Both the position numbers and the translations under genes were made by a program. Source: Candidatus Eisenbergiella pullistercoris (GTDB lineage: Bacteria > Bacillota > Clostridia > Lachnospirales > Lachnospiraceae). Taken from it: a DNA stretch of 43,319 bases. The DNA is taken from positions 1 through 43,319 of the forward strand of contig DXDD01000163.1 of assembly GCA_019115665.1 (NCBI GenBank), given 5' to 3'. Below the pieces are notes generated by a model. The model saw only the letters and a list, made by a program, of their open reading frames with translations. It was not told the DNA's origin and did not search any database. Positions 31,680 to 39,589 of this stretch are shown piece by piece (positions within the stretch are counted from its first letter, which is position 1; every line of letters begins with the position of its first letter).

Positions 31680-32906
31680 ATGAAATATGTGGTAGTGCTG
31701 GGAGACGGGATGGCCGACGAGCCGATCGCCAGGCTGAACGGCCGGACGCCCCTGGCGTATGCGGATACGCCGGCGCTGGATGCGCTGAGCCAAAAATCGG
31801 AGATCGGCATGGTCAGCACGATCCCGGAGGGAATGAAGCCCGGATCGGATACGGCGAACCTTTCCGTCATGGGCTATGATCCGAAAAAATATTATTCCGG
31901 CCGTTCCCCCCTGGAGGCGCTGAGCATCGGCGTCCCCATGAAGGATACGGACATCGCCCTGCGGTGCAATATCGTCACCCTTTCCGGGGAGGAGGGGATC
32001 CCCTTTGCAAAGAGACGGATCCTGGACCACAGCTCCGGAGAGATCGCTACAGAGGACTGCGCCGTCCTGCTGCATGCCGTGATGGAGGAGCTGGACCGGC
32101 CGCCCTATCACTTTTATGTGGGAACCAGCTACCGGCACTGCCTGATCTGGGAAAACGGCCGGGCGGAGGAGCTCACGCCGCCCCATGACATCCTGGGCCG
32201 TGAGATCGGAGCCTATCTCCCCGACGATAAAAAGCTGTATGAGATGATGGTGCGAAGCTATGAGATCCTGAAGGATCATCCCATCAACCAAAGACGCCGG
32301 GAAAAGGGACTGAATCCCGCCAACTGCTGCTGGTTCTGGGGAGCGGGGACCCGCCCGTCCCTGCCCTCTTTTTATGAAAAAACCGGAATGCGCGGCATCA
32401 TGATCTCCGCCGTGGATCTTCTCAAGGGGATCGCCGTGGGAGCGGGAATGGATGTGGCGCATGTGGAAGGCGCAAACGGCGGCCTGGATACCAATTACGA
32501 AGGGAAAACGCAGGCAGCCCTTGACGCGCTGGTCCGGGAAGGTTATGATTTTGCCTATATTCATGTCGAAGCGCCGGACGAGATGGGACATCAGGGCAGC
32601 GTGGAAAAGAAGCTGAAGGCCATTGAATATCTGGATCAGAGGGTGATCGCGCCCCTTACGGCAGGGCTGGACGCCAGCGGCCTGGACTACCGGCTGATGG
32701 TGCTTCCGGATCATCCCACGCCGATCCGCCTGCGCACCCATACGGCGGAAAGCGTTCCTTATCTGATCTATGACAGCACGAACGTGCAGAAGAACGACTG
32801 GAGCTACAATGAGGCGGAGGCCATCCTGAGCGGAAACTTCTTTCCGGAGGGCCCGCAGCTGATGGATCACTTTCTCGGCCTGAAGCAGCCCAGCTACCGG
32901 CTCTGA
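31680..32906 (+). CDS. Cofactor-independent phosphoglycerate mutase family / proposed homoserine kinase
   Basis: An alkaline-phosphatase superfamily protein of the archaeal ApgM type, 408 aa. It has KYVVVLGDGMADEPIARL with the first metal-binding Asp, PGSDTANLSVMGYDP with the catalytic Ser region, NCCWFWGAGTRPSLPSFYEK, VHVEAPDEMGHQGSVEKKL (written in part), and VLPDHPTPIRLRTHT with the second metal site. A subfamily clustered with threonine genes has been modelled as a proposed homoserine kinase (TIGR02535). Its place between hom and lysC, with no thrB in the window, supports that role over glycolysis. The start at 31680 has GGAGG upstream; the earlier ORF start overlaps hom. Confidence 0.88.
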   Translation: MKYVVVLGDGMADEPIARLNGRTPLAYADTPALDALSQKSEIGMVSTIPEGMKPGSDTANLSVMGYDPKKYYSGRSPLEALSIGVPMKDTDIALRCNIVTLSGEEGIPFAKRRILDHSSGEIATEDCAVLLHAVMEELDRPPYHFYVGTSYRHCLIWENGRAEELTPPHDILGREIGAYLPDDKKLYEMMVRSYEILKDHPINQRRREKGLNPANCCWFWGAGTRPSLPSFYEKTGMRGIMISAVDLLKGIAVGAGMDVAHVEGANGGLDTNYEGKTQAALDALVREGYDFAYIHVEAPDEMGHQGSVEKKLKAIEYLDQRVIAPLTAGLDASGLDYRLMVLPDHPTPIRLRTHTAESVPYLIYDSTNVQKNDWSYNEAEAILSGNFFPEGPQLMDHFLGLKQPSYRL

Positions 32907-33014
32907 GAAAATGGCGTACAGCGCCGCGGCAGCAGAAGAAAATACACCGCGCGCGGACAGGCGGAAACGGAAAGAAAGCCGCTGCCCGCATGCGGCGGGA
33001 GGAGAATTTATATT

Positions 33015-34334
33015 ATGAAAAAAGTGGTAAAATTCGGCGGGAGCTCTCTTGCGAGCGCAGAGCAGTTCAGAAAGGTGAGAAGCATCATCAAGGCGGATCC
33101 GGAAAGGCGCTTTGTGGTGCCCAGCGCTCCCGGAAAGCGCAGCAAGGACGATGAAAAGGTGACGGACATGCTCTACGCCTGCTACGCGCTTGCTGAGGAG
33201 GGAAGCGATTTTTCGGAAAAGCTTTCCGCCATCCGCGCCAGATATGAGGAGATCGTCCAGGGGCTGTCTCTGAAGATATCTCTGGAGGATGAGTTCAAAA
33301 CGATCGAAGAGAATTTTAAGAATAAGGCGGGAAAGGACTACGCCGCTTCCCGCGGAGAATATCTGAACGGCATCCTCATGGCCGCCTATCTGAAGTTCCC
33401 CTTCATCGACGCGGCGGAGGTCATTTTCTTCGACGAAGACGGAAATTTTGACGACTATAAGACGAACCGGGTGATGGCGGAGAGGCTGGAGCAGATGGAC
33501 GCGGCCGTGATCCCCGGCTTTTACGGCTCCATGCCGGACGGAAGCATCAAAACCTTCTCCCGCGGCGGCTCCGACATCACCGGTTCCATCGTTTCCAGGG
33601 CCGTGCATGCGGAGGTGTATGAGAACTGGACGGACGTATCCGGGTTCCTGATCACGGACCCGCGCATCATCCCCAATCCCGTCGGCATCGATACCATCAC
33701 CTACAAGGAGCTGCGGGAGCTTTCCTATATGGGCGCGGGCGTATTGCATGAAGACGCCATTTTCCCCGTGAGAAAGGAAGGGATCCCGATCAACATCCGC
33801 AACACCAACGCCCCGGAGGACAAGGGAACCTGGATCGTGGAGAGCACCTGCCAGAAATCCCGCTTCGTCATTACGGGAATCGCCGGAAAGAAGGGCTTCT
33901 GCTCCGTCAATATTGAAAAGGACATGATGAACGCCGAGATCGGCTTCGGCCGTAAGGTCCTGCAGGCCTTTGAGGACAGCGGCATTTCCTTTGAGCATGT
34001 TCCCTCCGGCATCGACACCATGACCGTATTCGTCCATCAGGATGAATTCATGGACAAGGAGCAGAAGGTAGTTTCCGCCATCCACCGCCTTGCCAGGCCG
34101 GATACCATCGAGATCGAATCCGACCTTGCCCTGATCGCGGTCGTGGGACGCGGCATGAAGTCCACAAGAGGAACCGCCGGACGCATCTTCTCCGCCCTCG
34201 CCCATGCCAACGTCAACGTCAAGATGATCGACCAGGGCTCCTCGGAGCTGAACATCATCATCGGCGTGCGCAACGAGGACTTTGAGGCGGCGATCCGGGC
34301 GATCTACAATATTTTTGTCCTGGTTCAGCTCTGA
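33015..34334 (+). CDS. lysC: Aspartate kinase
   Basis: First step of the aspartate family: phosphorylates aspartate for lysine, threonine and methionine. The 439-aa monofunctional enzyme has the KVVKFGGSSLASAEQFRKV opening, FVVPSAPGKRSKDDEKVTD, IPGFYGSMPDGSIKTFSRGG followed by SDITGS, and DVSGFLITDPRI. Two C-terminal ACT domains follow (SVNIEKDMMNAEIGFGRKVL; ALIAVVGRGMKSTRGTAGRI) for allosteric control. GGGAGGAG lies upstream of the ATG. It ends the operon and is followed by a terminator. Confidence 0.97.
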   Translation: MKKVVKFGGSSLASAEQFRKVRSIIKADPERRFVVPSAPGKRSKDDEKVTDMLYACYALAEEGSDFSEKLSAIRARYEEIVQGLSLKISLEDEFKTIEENFKNKAGKDYAASRGEYLNGILMAAYLKFPFIDAAEVIFFDEDGNFDDYKTNRVMAERLEQMDAAVIPGFYGSMPDGSIKTFSRGGSDITGSIVSRAVHAEVYENWTDVSGFLITDPRIIPNPVGIDTITYKELRELSYMGAGVLHEDAIFPVRKEGIPINIRNTNAPEDKGTWIVESTCQKSRFVITGIAGKKGFCSVNIEKDMMNAEIGFGRKVLQAFEDSGISFEHVPSGIDTMTVFVHQDEFMDKEQKVVSAIHRLARPDTIEIESDLALIAVVGRGMKSTRGTAGRIFSALAHANVNVKMIDQGSSELNIIIGVRNEDFEAAIRAIYNIFVLVQL

Positions 34335-34394
34335 CCGGGACGGCTGCGGCCCGAAAATGCGGCACACCGGACAGGATACATAGTATCCTGAGAG

Positions 34395-34445
34395 GCCGGG
34401 AGAGGGGATCCATCCGGGATCTTTCCGCTCCCGGCTGTTTCTTTT
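34395..34445 (+). terminator. Terminator of the hom-lysC operon
   Basis: The arms GCCGGGAG and CTCCCGGC are followed by TGTTTCTTTT. A smaller hairpin AGGATAC-ATA-GTATCCT lies just upstream (34373-34389). Confidence 0.75.
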
Positions 34446-34557
34446 GAATAATTGTCAGATAATTCATTATATTTATAACAAATTATACATAAATATTTTG
34501 GATAGATACAAGATATTAGAAAATAATGTAAAATCAGAAAAAAAGTCAAAATATTTA

Positions 34558-34586
34558 TTGACATTCGGAACCTGCCGGGCTATAAT
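34558..34586 (+). promoter_or_regulatory. Perfect consensus sigma-A promoter with A/T-rich upstream element
   Basis: TTGACA, 17 bp, TATAAT: a full match to the consensus at optimal spacing, the best promoter in the window. The ~110 bp upstream are almost pure A/T, with A-tracts (GAAAAAAAGTC) just before the -35, resembling an UP element. This points to strong constitutive transcription. The predicted start is near 34593. Confidence 0.85.
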
Positions 34587-34592
34587 GAAGTC

Positions 34593-35348
34593 ACAAACAA
34601 AAAAGAAACGGAAAAATAAAAAAGAAGGAGGTACGGACCACCGAAAACGTAAACCTTATTTCTTAAAAGAAGAAAAGCTTTTAGGAAATCAAAAAAATTT
34701 CATAGGAAAAACCTTAAAGACGGATCGGAAAGAGGAAAAGAATCTCTGAAAAGGAAGGCCTTTGGATGAGAGGAAGAGAATCAGAAGAAACCGGGAACTG
34801 TAAATTGAGATTCTTTTAAAAAACGGACGTTTCCTGAAAGCACCGGGAATGATCTTTATCATCGAAAGAAGAAGACGAAGGTTGACATCTGGAAGGAAAA
34901 AGACATAAGATCGGGTAGCAGAAGGAAGAAGTTGAAAGAAAGATGATCCAGACAGGATCGGATTTCAGGAGAATGGATTCCGAAAAAGGAAAGAAGTTTT
35001 TTAAGGAAGCAATTCCTTAAAGCAAAAGACCAAAATTTATAATAGATGGACTTCAGAGGATCAGGCCTTTTGTTTAGAGGAATCCGTAAAGAGAGGAAAA
35101 GAATCTTTCAGATACGTGAAAATAAAATCTTTAAGGAACGATGCTTATCTAAAACCGAAGCGAAACGAGTACACTTACTTTCGTGACGAAGGATCATCAG
35201 AAGATGAACACCGTTGCAGTACATGAGTACAAAGGTAAGAAGGAGTGGAAAGAAGAGCAGAGGAGAAAAAATGGAGGTACAGGCCATTGGATAGCATAGT
35301 TTGAGAGCGGGTATCAGACATGAAAATGATTGATACCCGCTTCTCTTT
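34593..35348 (+). ncRNA. Candidate large structured non-coding RNA (~755 nt)
   Basis: Between a perfect promoter and an intrinsic terminator lie about 750 nt with no credible ORF. The composition is A/G-rich and unlike the G+C-rich genes around it. Local helices: ATTTCTTAAAAG/CTTTTAGGAAAT (34658-34689, one G-U pair); a perfect 11-bp pairing AAAAGAATCTC/GAGATTCTTTT (34736-34746 with 34807-34817) enclosing 60 nt; GATCC-AGACA-GGATC; TTTAAGGAA-GCAA-TTCCTTAAA (35000-35021), a GNRA tetraloop; CAAAAG/CTTTTG (35023-35072) with two further G-C pairs; CTTTCG-TGA-CGAAGG; TCATC-AGAA-GATGA. Near-identical GGAGGTAC motifs occur near both ends (34628, 35273). Size and style recall OLE, ROOL or GOLLD RNAs, but I cannot match any of them by eye. 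Confidence 0.65.
35303..35348 (+). terminator. Terminator of the candidate ncRNA
   Basis: GAGAGCGGGTATCA pairs with TGATACCCGCTTCTC with one bulged base, followed by TTTG. It separates the candidate RNA from the GH3 gene, so the RNA is not a simple mRNA leader. Confidence 0.7.
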
Positions 35349-35408
35349 GTGGTACTCTGACTGTAAAGACATTCGGAGAACGGATGCGGAAAGGTGTGGA
35401 CAGGGATT

Positions 35409-36851
35409 ATGGACCGCAGGGAATGGAGAAGACGGAGGAGACGCAGAAATCAGATGATCGCCTACATCGGTACGGGAGCGCTGCTGGTGGTTCTTGTGTT
35501 CGGCTGCGTTTTTGCTGCCCGCTGTATTTCAGGCGCGGCCAGGGAAGGAGCATCCGGGACGGGAGAAAGCGAGGGAGCAATTCCCGGACAGAACCTGACG
35601 GAAACGGCTTCTTCAGGAAACGGCTTTGGGGATCCCGGCGCAGACGACGGCTCCGGAAATCCGGAAACAGGGGAAAACCCCGGCAGCCCGGCTGACGGAA
35701 ACGCTGACGGAGACCCGAACGCAGAGGAAAGCCTGGAGGATAAGGTGGCCGCGCAGGTGGAGGCCCTGAGCCTGGAGGAGCAGATCGCCGCGCAGGTAGA
35801 AGCCATGAGCCTGGAGGATAAGGTGGCCGGACTGTTTATCGTCACGCCGGAACAGCTGACCGGCGTGGGGACTGCCGTACAGGCGGGAGACAGCACCAGA
35901 GAGGCTCTGCAGCGCTATCCGGTGGGAGGGCTGGTGTATTTTGCCAAAAATATCCAGTCGGCTTCCCAGCTGAAGGAGATGCTGGAAAATACGGCTTCCT
36001 ACAGCAGATATCCGCTGTTTCTGGGCGTGGATGAGGAAGGCGGGCAGGTGGCGCGCGTAGCGGACGGACTGGGCCTTGAAAATGTGGGCCCCATGGCGCA
36101 GATCGGAGCGTCCGGGGACGCTTCGCAGGCGTATGCGGCGGGGGCGCGGATCGGGGCTTATCTGAAGGAATACGGATTCAATCTGGACTTTGCTCCCGTA
36201 GCGGACGTGCTTACCAATCCGGACAATACGGCGATCGGAGACCGTTCCTTTGGAAGCGATCCGGGCGTCGTTTCCGAGATGGTCGCCGCAGCGGTGCGCG
36301 GGCTGAAGGAAAACGGAGTGAGCGCCTGCGTGAAGCATTTTCCCGGACACGGAAACACTGCGGGAGATTCCCACGACGGGCAGGTGGAAACGGACAGGAC
36401 GCTCGAACAGATGCAGACGGCGGAATTCCTTCCTTTTTCGGCAGGCATCGACGCGGGCGCGGATATGGTGATGGCAGGACATATTTCAGCGCCCGGACTG
36501 ACGGACGGGGACAGAATTCCCGCGTCCATGAACGAAACGATCATTACGGGGATCCTGAGAGGACAGCTCGGCTATCAGGGGATCGTGATCACGGATGCCA
36601 TGAACATGTCGGCAATTACCCAGTATTACACGGCGGATGAGGCGGCAGTCCGGGCGCTGAAGGCCGGCGCGGACATGATCCTGATGCCGGAGGATTTTGT
36701 TTCGGCATATGAGGGAGTGCTGGAAGCGGTCCGCAGCGGTGTCATTGACGAGGCAAGGATCAACGATTCCCTGAAGCGGGTGTACCGCGTGAAGTACGCC
36801 GGAATGACGGCCCGGACAGACAGCGCGGAAGCCGCGGAGGAAGCCGGATGA
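35409..36851 (+). CDS. Glycoside hydrolase family 3, beta-N-acetylhexosaminidase (NagZ-like), membrane-anchored
   Basis: Probably cleaves N-acetylglucosamine from cell-wall fragments outside the membrane. A basic N-terminus (REWRRRRRRRNQ) and a transmembrane anchor (IAYIGTGALLVVLVFGCVFA) are followed by a Gly/Asp/Glu-rich linker, then tandem 14-residue repeats (SLEDKVAAQVEAL, SLEEQIAAQVEAM, SLEDKVAGL), and the GH3 domain. That domain has FLGVDEEGGQVAR, FAPVADVLTNPDN, CVKHFPGHGNTAGDSHDGQV with the NagZ His/Asp pair, and VITDAMNMSAI with the nucleophile Asp. About 480 aa. The start is uncertain: the track uses a GTG at 35394; I prefer the ATG at 35409, though neither has a strong ribosome site. 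The stop codon lies in a 15-bp repeat. Confidence 0.93.
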   Translation: MDRREWRRRRRRRNQMIAYIGTGALLVVLVFGCVFAARCISGAAREGASGTGESEGAIPGQNLTETASSGNGFGDPGADDGSGNPETGENPGSPADGNADGDPNAEESLEDKVAAQVEALSLEEQIAAQVEAMSLEDKVAGLFIVTPEQLTGVGTAVQAGDSTREALQRYPVGGLVYFAKNIQSASQLKEMLENTASYSRYPLFLGVDEEGGQVARVADGLGLENVGPMAQIGASGDASQAYAAGARIGAYLKEYGFNLDFAPVADVLTNPDNTAIGDRSFGSDPGVVSEMVAAAVRGLKENGVSACVKHFPGHGNTAGDSHDGQVETDRTLEQMQTAEFLPFSAGIDAGADMVMAGHISAPGLTDGDRIPASMNETIITGILRGQLGYQGIVITDAMNMSAITQYYTADEAAVRALKAGADMILMPEDFVSAYEGVLEAVRSGVIDEARINDSLKRVYRVKYAGMTARTDSAEAAEEAG

Positions 36852-36935
36852 AAGACTGTCGGATGAAAAGGCCGCTGGTTGAAAGACTGGCGGTTGAAAG
36901 ACTGCCGGATGAAGGACTGGCGGTGAAAAACTGTC
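36846..36935 (+). repeat. Degenerate ~15-bp tandem repeat at the end of the GH3 gene
   Basis: About six units of 14-16 bp of the form CGGATGAAAGACTGG begin with the last codon and stop of the GH3 gene and continue downstream. This is similar in placement to the 29-bp array at the end of the anti-sigma gene. Confidence 0.65.
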
Positions 36936-36939
36936 AGAT

Positions 36940-36975
36940 GGTACCTGTTCACGGGCCTGCCGGCGAACAGATACC
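36940..36975 (+). terminator. Hairpin after the GH3 gene
   Basis: GGTACCTGTTC and GAACAGATACC pair over 11 bp with one mismatch. No T-run follows, so termination is uncertain. Confidence 0.35.
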
Positions 36976-37040
36976 GCTTCTGCGGCAGGTTCCTGCGTCG
37001 AAAATCAGAAGAGCAGCATGCTGACCCGCAGAGATTTGGA

Positions 37041-37541
37041 TCTCACTACGGCCAAAACAGGAAATTTCGGCTTCTGTACCGTAGATTTCAGAGGCTTTGT
37101 ACGGCAGAAAATATAACTCCGCCGTTTTTGCCCGTAGTGAAAGAGGCTTTTCTACGGCAGAAATCAGGGGAACTGGGATTTTACCCGTAGTGAGCGGCAA
37201 TTTTCTACGGCAGGAATCAGGGAAACTGGGATTTTACCCGTAGTGAGCGGCAATTTTCTACGGTAGGAATCAGGGAAAAAGGGTTTTTGCCCGTAGTGAG
37301 CGGCGATTTTCTACGGCAGGAATCAGGGAAACTGGGATTTTACCCGTAGTGAGCGGCAATTTTTTACGGTAGAGATCAGGGAAACGGGATTCTTGCCCGC
37401 AGCAGGCGGCTTTCTCATGCCGGCCTCGGTTCCGGAAGCCTGAAAAGGCGCTGAAATACTTCCGGCATTCCCCGAAAGGCTTCCCACAAAGGCTTCCTGC
37501 AAAAGCTTTGCGCCTCAGAAAGCGTCCTCAAGACGCCTTCA
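37041..37541 (-). repeat. Intergenic repeat element, copy B (53-bp-period array, inverted)
   Basis: On the plus strand CCGTAG (or CCGCAG) occurs at 37132, 37185, 37238, 37291, 37344 and 37397: six units at an exact 53-bp period. Each unit pairs CCGTAGTGAGCGGC with TTTTCTACGGCAGG through the complementary CCGTAG/CTACGG. The right part (GCAGCAGGCGG, TTCCGGAAGCCTGAAAAGG, CTTCCGGCATTCCCC, GCGCCTCAGAAAGCGTCCTC, GACGCCTTC) matches copy A at 20092-20250 in reverse complement. So this is a second, inverted copy of the same ~500-bp element. There is no ORF with coding features; the 83-codon minus-strand frame is repeat read-through. Confidence 0.85.
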
Positions 37542-37640
37542 AAACCCGCTCATCTTCAAAAAGTCTTTAAAAGGCGATTTAATAAGCTTCAAAAGTCTTC
37601 AAAAAGTCAAAAAGTCGGATGAAAGAGCAGAAAAAAACTG

Positions 37641-37669
37641 TTGACAATCCTGTAAAGTTCATGTATAGT
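37641..37669 (+). promoter_or_regulatory. Promoter of tRNA-Gly
   Basis: TTGACA, 17 bp, TATAGT: near-consensus promoter, about 40 bp before the mature tRNA 5 prime end. Confidence 0.8.
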
Positions 37670-37709
37670 AATACTTGCCCGTCGGGAAGACGGCGGGCAG
37701 GTTACAGAT

Positions 37710-37782
37710 GCGATAGTGGCGTAGTTGGTAACGCGCGACCTTGCCAAGGTCGAGACCGCGGGTTCGAGCCCCGTCTATCGCT
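37710..37782 (+). tRNA. tRNA-Gly (GCC)
   Basis: A 73-nt cloverleaf: acceptor GCGATAG/CTATCGC, D arm with AGTTGGTAA, anticodon stem CGACC/GGTCG around the loop TTGCCAA giving anticodon GCC (glycine), and T arm with GGTTCGAGCC. The discriminator is T and CCA is not encoded. It reads GGC and GGU glycine codons. It has its own promoter and terminator. Confidence 0.95.
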
Positions 37783-37794
37783 CTATGATTTAAG

Positions 37795-37832
37795 GAAGAA
37801 GTCCAGTAAATACGGGGCTTCTTCTTTTTTTC
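37795..37832 (+). terminator. Terminator of tRNA-Gly
   Basis: GAAGAAGTCC pairs with GGGGCTTCTTC (one bulge), followed by seven T. Confidence 0.85.
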
Positions 37833-37967
37833 TTCTGTAGAAAACTGATTACAGACTGATTACAACGGGAATACAAAGGGAATACAGGGGAATACGGCGG
37901 GAATACCGGCGGCTTCTGGGGAAAATCTTAAATATTTCTGAAGCAGTCCCTTTTTCCGGAGGTTTTG

Positions 37968-37976
37968 TGATATACT
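37968..37976 (+). promoter_or_regulatory. Extended -10 promoter of the LCP gene
   Basis: TGATATACT (TG plus TATACT) lies about 70 bp before the LCP start. The -35 region is T-rich without a clear hexamer. Confidence 0.4.
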
Positions 37977-38046
37977 GAAATCCTCATGGAAGCAGATGGC
38001 GGGCGGAAGCCTGAAAAGATCAGCTCCCGGAAAGGAGCAGAAACGG

Positions 38047-39315
38047 ATGGGACAGAAGAGAGATCCGGCGGAAAACAGGGAAAAGCCGAAGAATACGGAA
38101 AATGAGATGGAACAGATCCGAAGAGGACTGGAACAGTTTCTGGAGCGTGAAATGGACGATATGGAGGCCATGGAAGCGCGGACAAGGGGCGATATGGAGG
38201 CCATGGAAGGGCAGGAAGAGGATGATATGGAGCCTGCGGAAGGGCAGGAAGAGGACGATATGGAGCCTGCGGAAGGGCAGGAAGAGGATGATATGGAGCC
38301 TGCGGAAGCGCAGGCGGAAGACGGAATGGGGGCCGGAAAGGTGCGGAAAAAGGAAAGAAGCGGCAGAAAGAAGAAGGGGCATTCCGGGCTGAGGAAGCTT
38401 CTTGTCTTTCTCGTCATCGTGCTGGCTCTGTTTTTCGGCGGGCTGTATCTGGCTGTGGGAGTCGTGTATGATAAGATGAATATTGTGCCGGATGAGAGCG
38501 TGAAGGGGCCTGTGAAGAAGGACGGTGTGACGAGCGTTCTGCTGATCGGAAGCGATTCCAGAACGGCGGGGACGGAGGGAAGATCGGATGCGATGATCCT
38601 GATCACCGTCAGCGACTGTACGAAGACGGTGCATATGACGTCGCTGCTGCGGGATATGTATGTGGATATCCCGGGGCATGACGGGAACCGGCTGAACGCG
38701 GCGTATGCCTATGGGGGGCCGGAGCTTCTGATGGAAACGGTCAACCGGAATTTCGGCACGGAGGTTTATCATTATGCCGTGGTGAATTTTGAGGCATTTG
38801 CCGGGCTGGTGGATGCGGTGGGCGGCGTGGAGCTGGAGCTGACGGCCGAAGAGGTGCAGTGGGTGAACGCGTATCTGAACGAATATAACGAGCTGCGCGG
38901 CATGCCGATGGAAACGGATTATCTGGATACCTCGCTTTCCGGGAATATCCATCTGAACGGGGCGCAGGCGCTGGCATACTGCAGGAACCGTTTCATCGGG
39001 ACGGATTTCGCGAGGACGCAGAGACAGCGGAATGTGCTTTCGGCTGTGATGAAAAAGCTTCCGGCAGCTGTCCTGACCAATCCGGGCGGGCTGGCAGACG
39101 GCCTGTTCCCGAATCTGACCACCAATCTGACGCAGAGCGAGTGCGTGCGGCTTGCGCTGATGGCCGGAAAGCTTCTTTCCTATGATATCATACAGGACAG
39201 TCTGCCCCTGGACGGCACCTATTCCAATGCGACGATTCGGGAAATGGCTGTGCTTCAGGTGGATTTTGAACAGAACCGGGCGTATATCAGGAAAGAGATT
39301 TACGGAGAAGAATAG
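38047..39315 (+). CDS. LCP family (LytR-CpsA-Psr) protein with acidic repeat N-terminus
   Basis: LCP enzymes transfer wall teichoic acid or other lipid-linked glycopolymers to peptidoglycan. The 422-aa protein has a long cytoplasmic N-terminus with five 11-residue acidic repeats (DDMEPAEGQEE and variants), then a basic stretch (KKERSGRKKKGH), one TM (LLVFLVIVLALFFGGLYLAV) and the LCP domain. That domain has SVLLIGSDSRTAGTEGRSDAMI, HMTSLLRDMYVDIPGHDGNRL and LNAAYAYGGPELLMETVNRN, with the pyrophosphate-binding Arg and Asp residues, then ALAYCRNRFIGTDFARTQRQ. The C-terminal part ends soon after the domain. The start at 38047 follows AAAGGAG; the track start at 37996 has no site. Confidence 0.93.
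   Translation: MGQKRDPAENREKPKNTENEMEQIRRGLEQFLEREMDDMEAMEARTRGDMEAMEGQEEDDMEPAEGQEEDDMEPAEGQEEDDMEPAEAQAEDGMGAGKVRKKERSGRKKKGHSGLRKLLVFLVIVLALFFGGLYLAVGVVYDKMNIVPDESVKGPVKKDGVTSVLLIGSDSRTAGTEGRSDAMILITVSDCTKTVHMTSLLRDMYVDIPGHDGNRLNAAYAYGGPELLMETVNRNFGTEVYHYAVVNFEAFAGLVDAVGGVELELTAEEVQWVNAYLNEYNELRGMPMETDYLDTSLSGNIHLNGAQALAYCRNRFIGTDFARTQRQRNVLSAVMKKLPAAVLTNPGGLADGLFPNLTTNLTQSECVRLALMAGKLLSYDIIQDSLPLDGTYSNATIREMAVLQVDFEQNRAYIRKEIYGEE
38158..38322 (+). repeat. 33-bp tandem repeat in the LCP gene
   Basis: Five units of exactly 33 bp begin at 38158, 38191, 38224, 38257 and 38290, all starting GATATGGAG. The two central units are nearly identical (GATATGGAGCCTGCGGAAGG) and the outer ones diverged. 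The period keeps frame and encodes an 11-residue acidic repeat on the cytoplasmic side. Confidence 0.9.
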
Positions 39316-39462
39316 GACGCGTTTGGCGGTTGGCGTCCGGACCAGTGCCGGCCGCCCGCTGACCGGCACGTAAGAAAAGGAAGAAAAGCAAGAAAAGTAA
39401 GAAAAGCGTCCCGGCGGAACCTGGCCCTGTCCACCGCCTGCGCGGAAACGCGGGAAATAAAT

Positions 39463-39491
39463 TTGCCGCTGTCGTCATACCATGTTATACT
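39463..39491 (+). promoter_or_regulatory. Promoter of the beta-CASP hydrolase gene
   Basis: TTGCCG, 17 bp, TATACT, about 100 bp before the start codon. Upstream (39316-39462) is non-coding and holds a GTGCCGG/CCGGCAC hairpin and AAGAAAAG-type short repeats. Confidence 0.45.
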
Positions 39492-39589
39492 GGATGTGGA
39501 CAGCGGTATTTTTTTCGGAAGGGGCGGACGAGGGCTGCGAGCCTTTGTGCCGGAATGGAGCGCCGCCTGCGGCGGCGGAAGGAGGGAAA

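Noticed and set aside
31308-34367. 1019-codon minus-strand ORF
   Set aside because: A shadow of hom, apgM and lysC caused by G+C-rich codon use; no protein-family motifs.
34444-34749. 101-codon ORF in the A/T-rich region after lysC
   Set aside because: It spans the perfect promoter, is Lys/Asn-rich low complexity, and has no ribosome site; the region reads better as promoter plus non-coding RNA.
35175-35372. 65-codon minus-strand ORF across the ncRNA terminator
   Set aside because: It runs through the terminator hairpin, with no ribosome site or recognisable motif.
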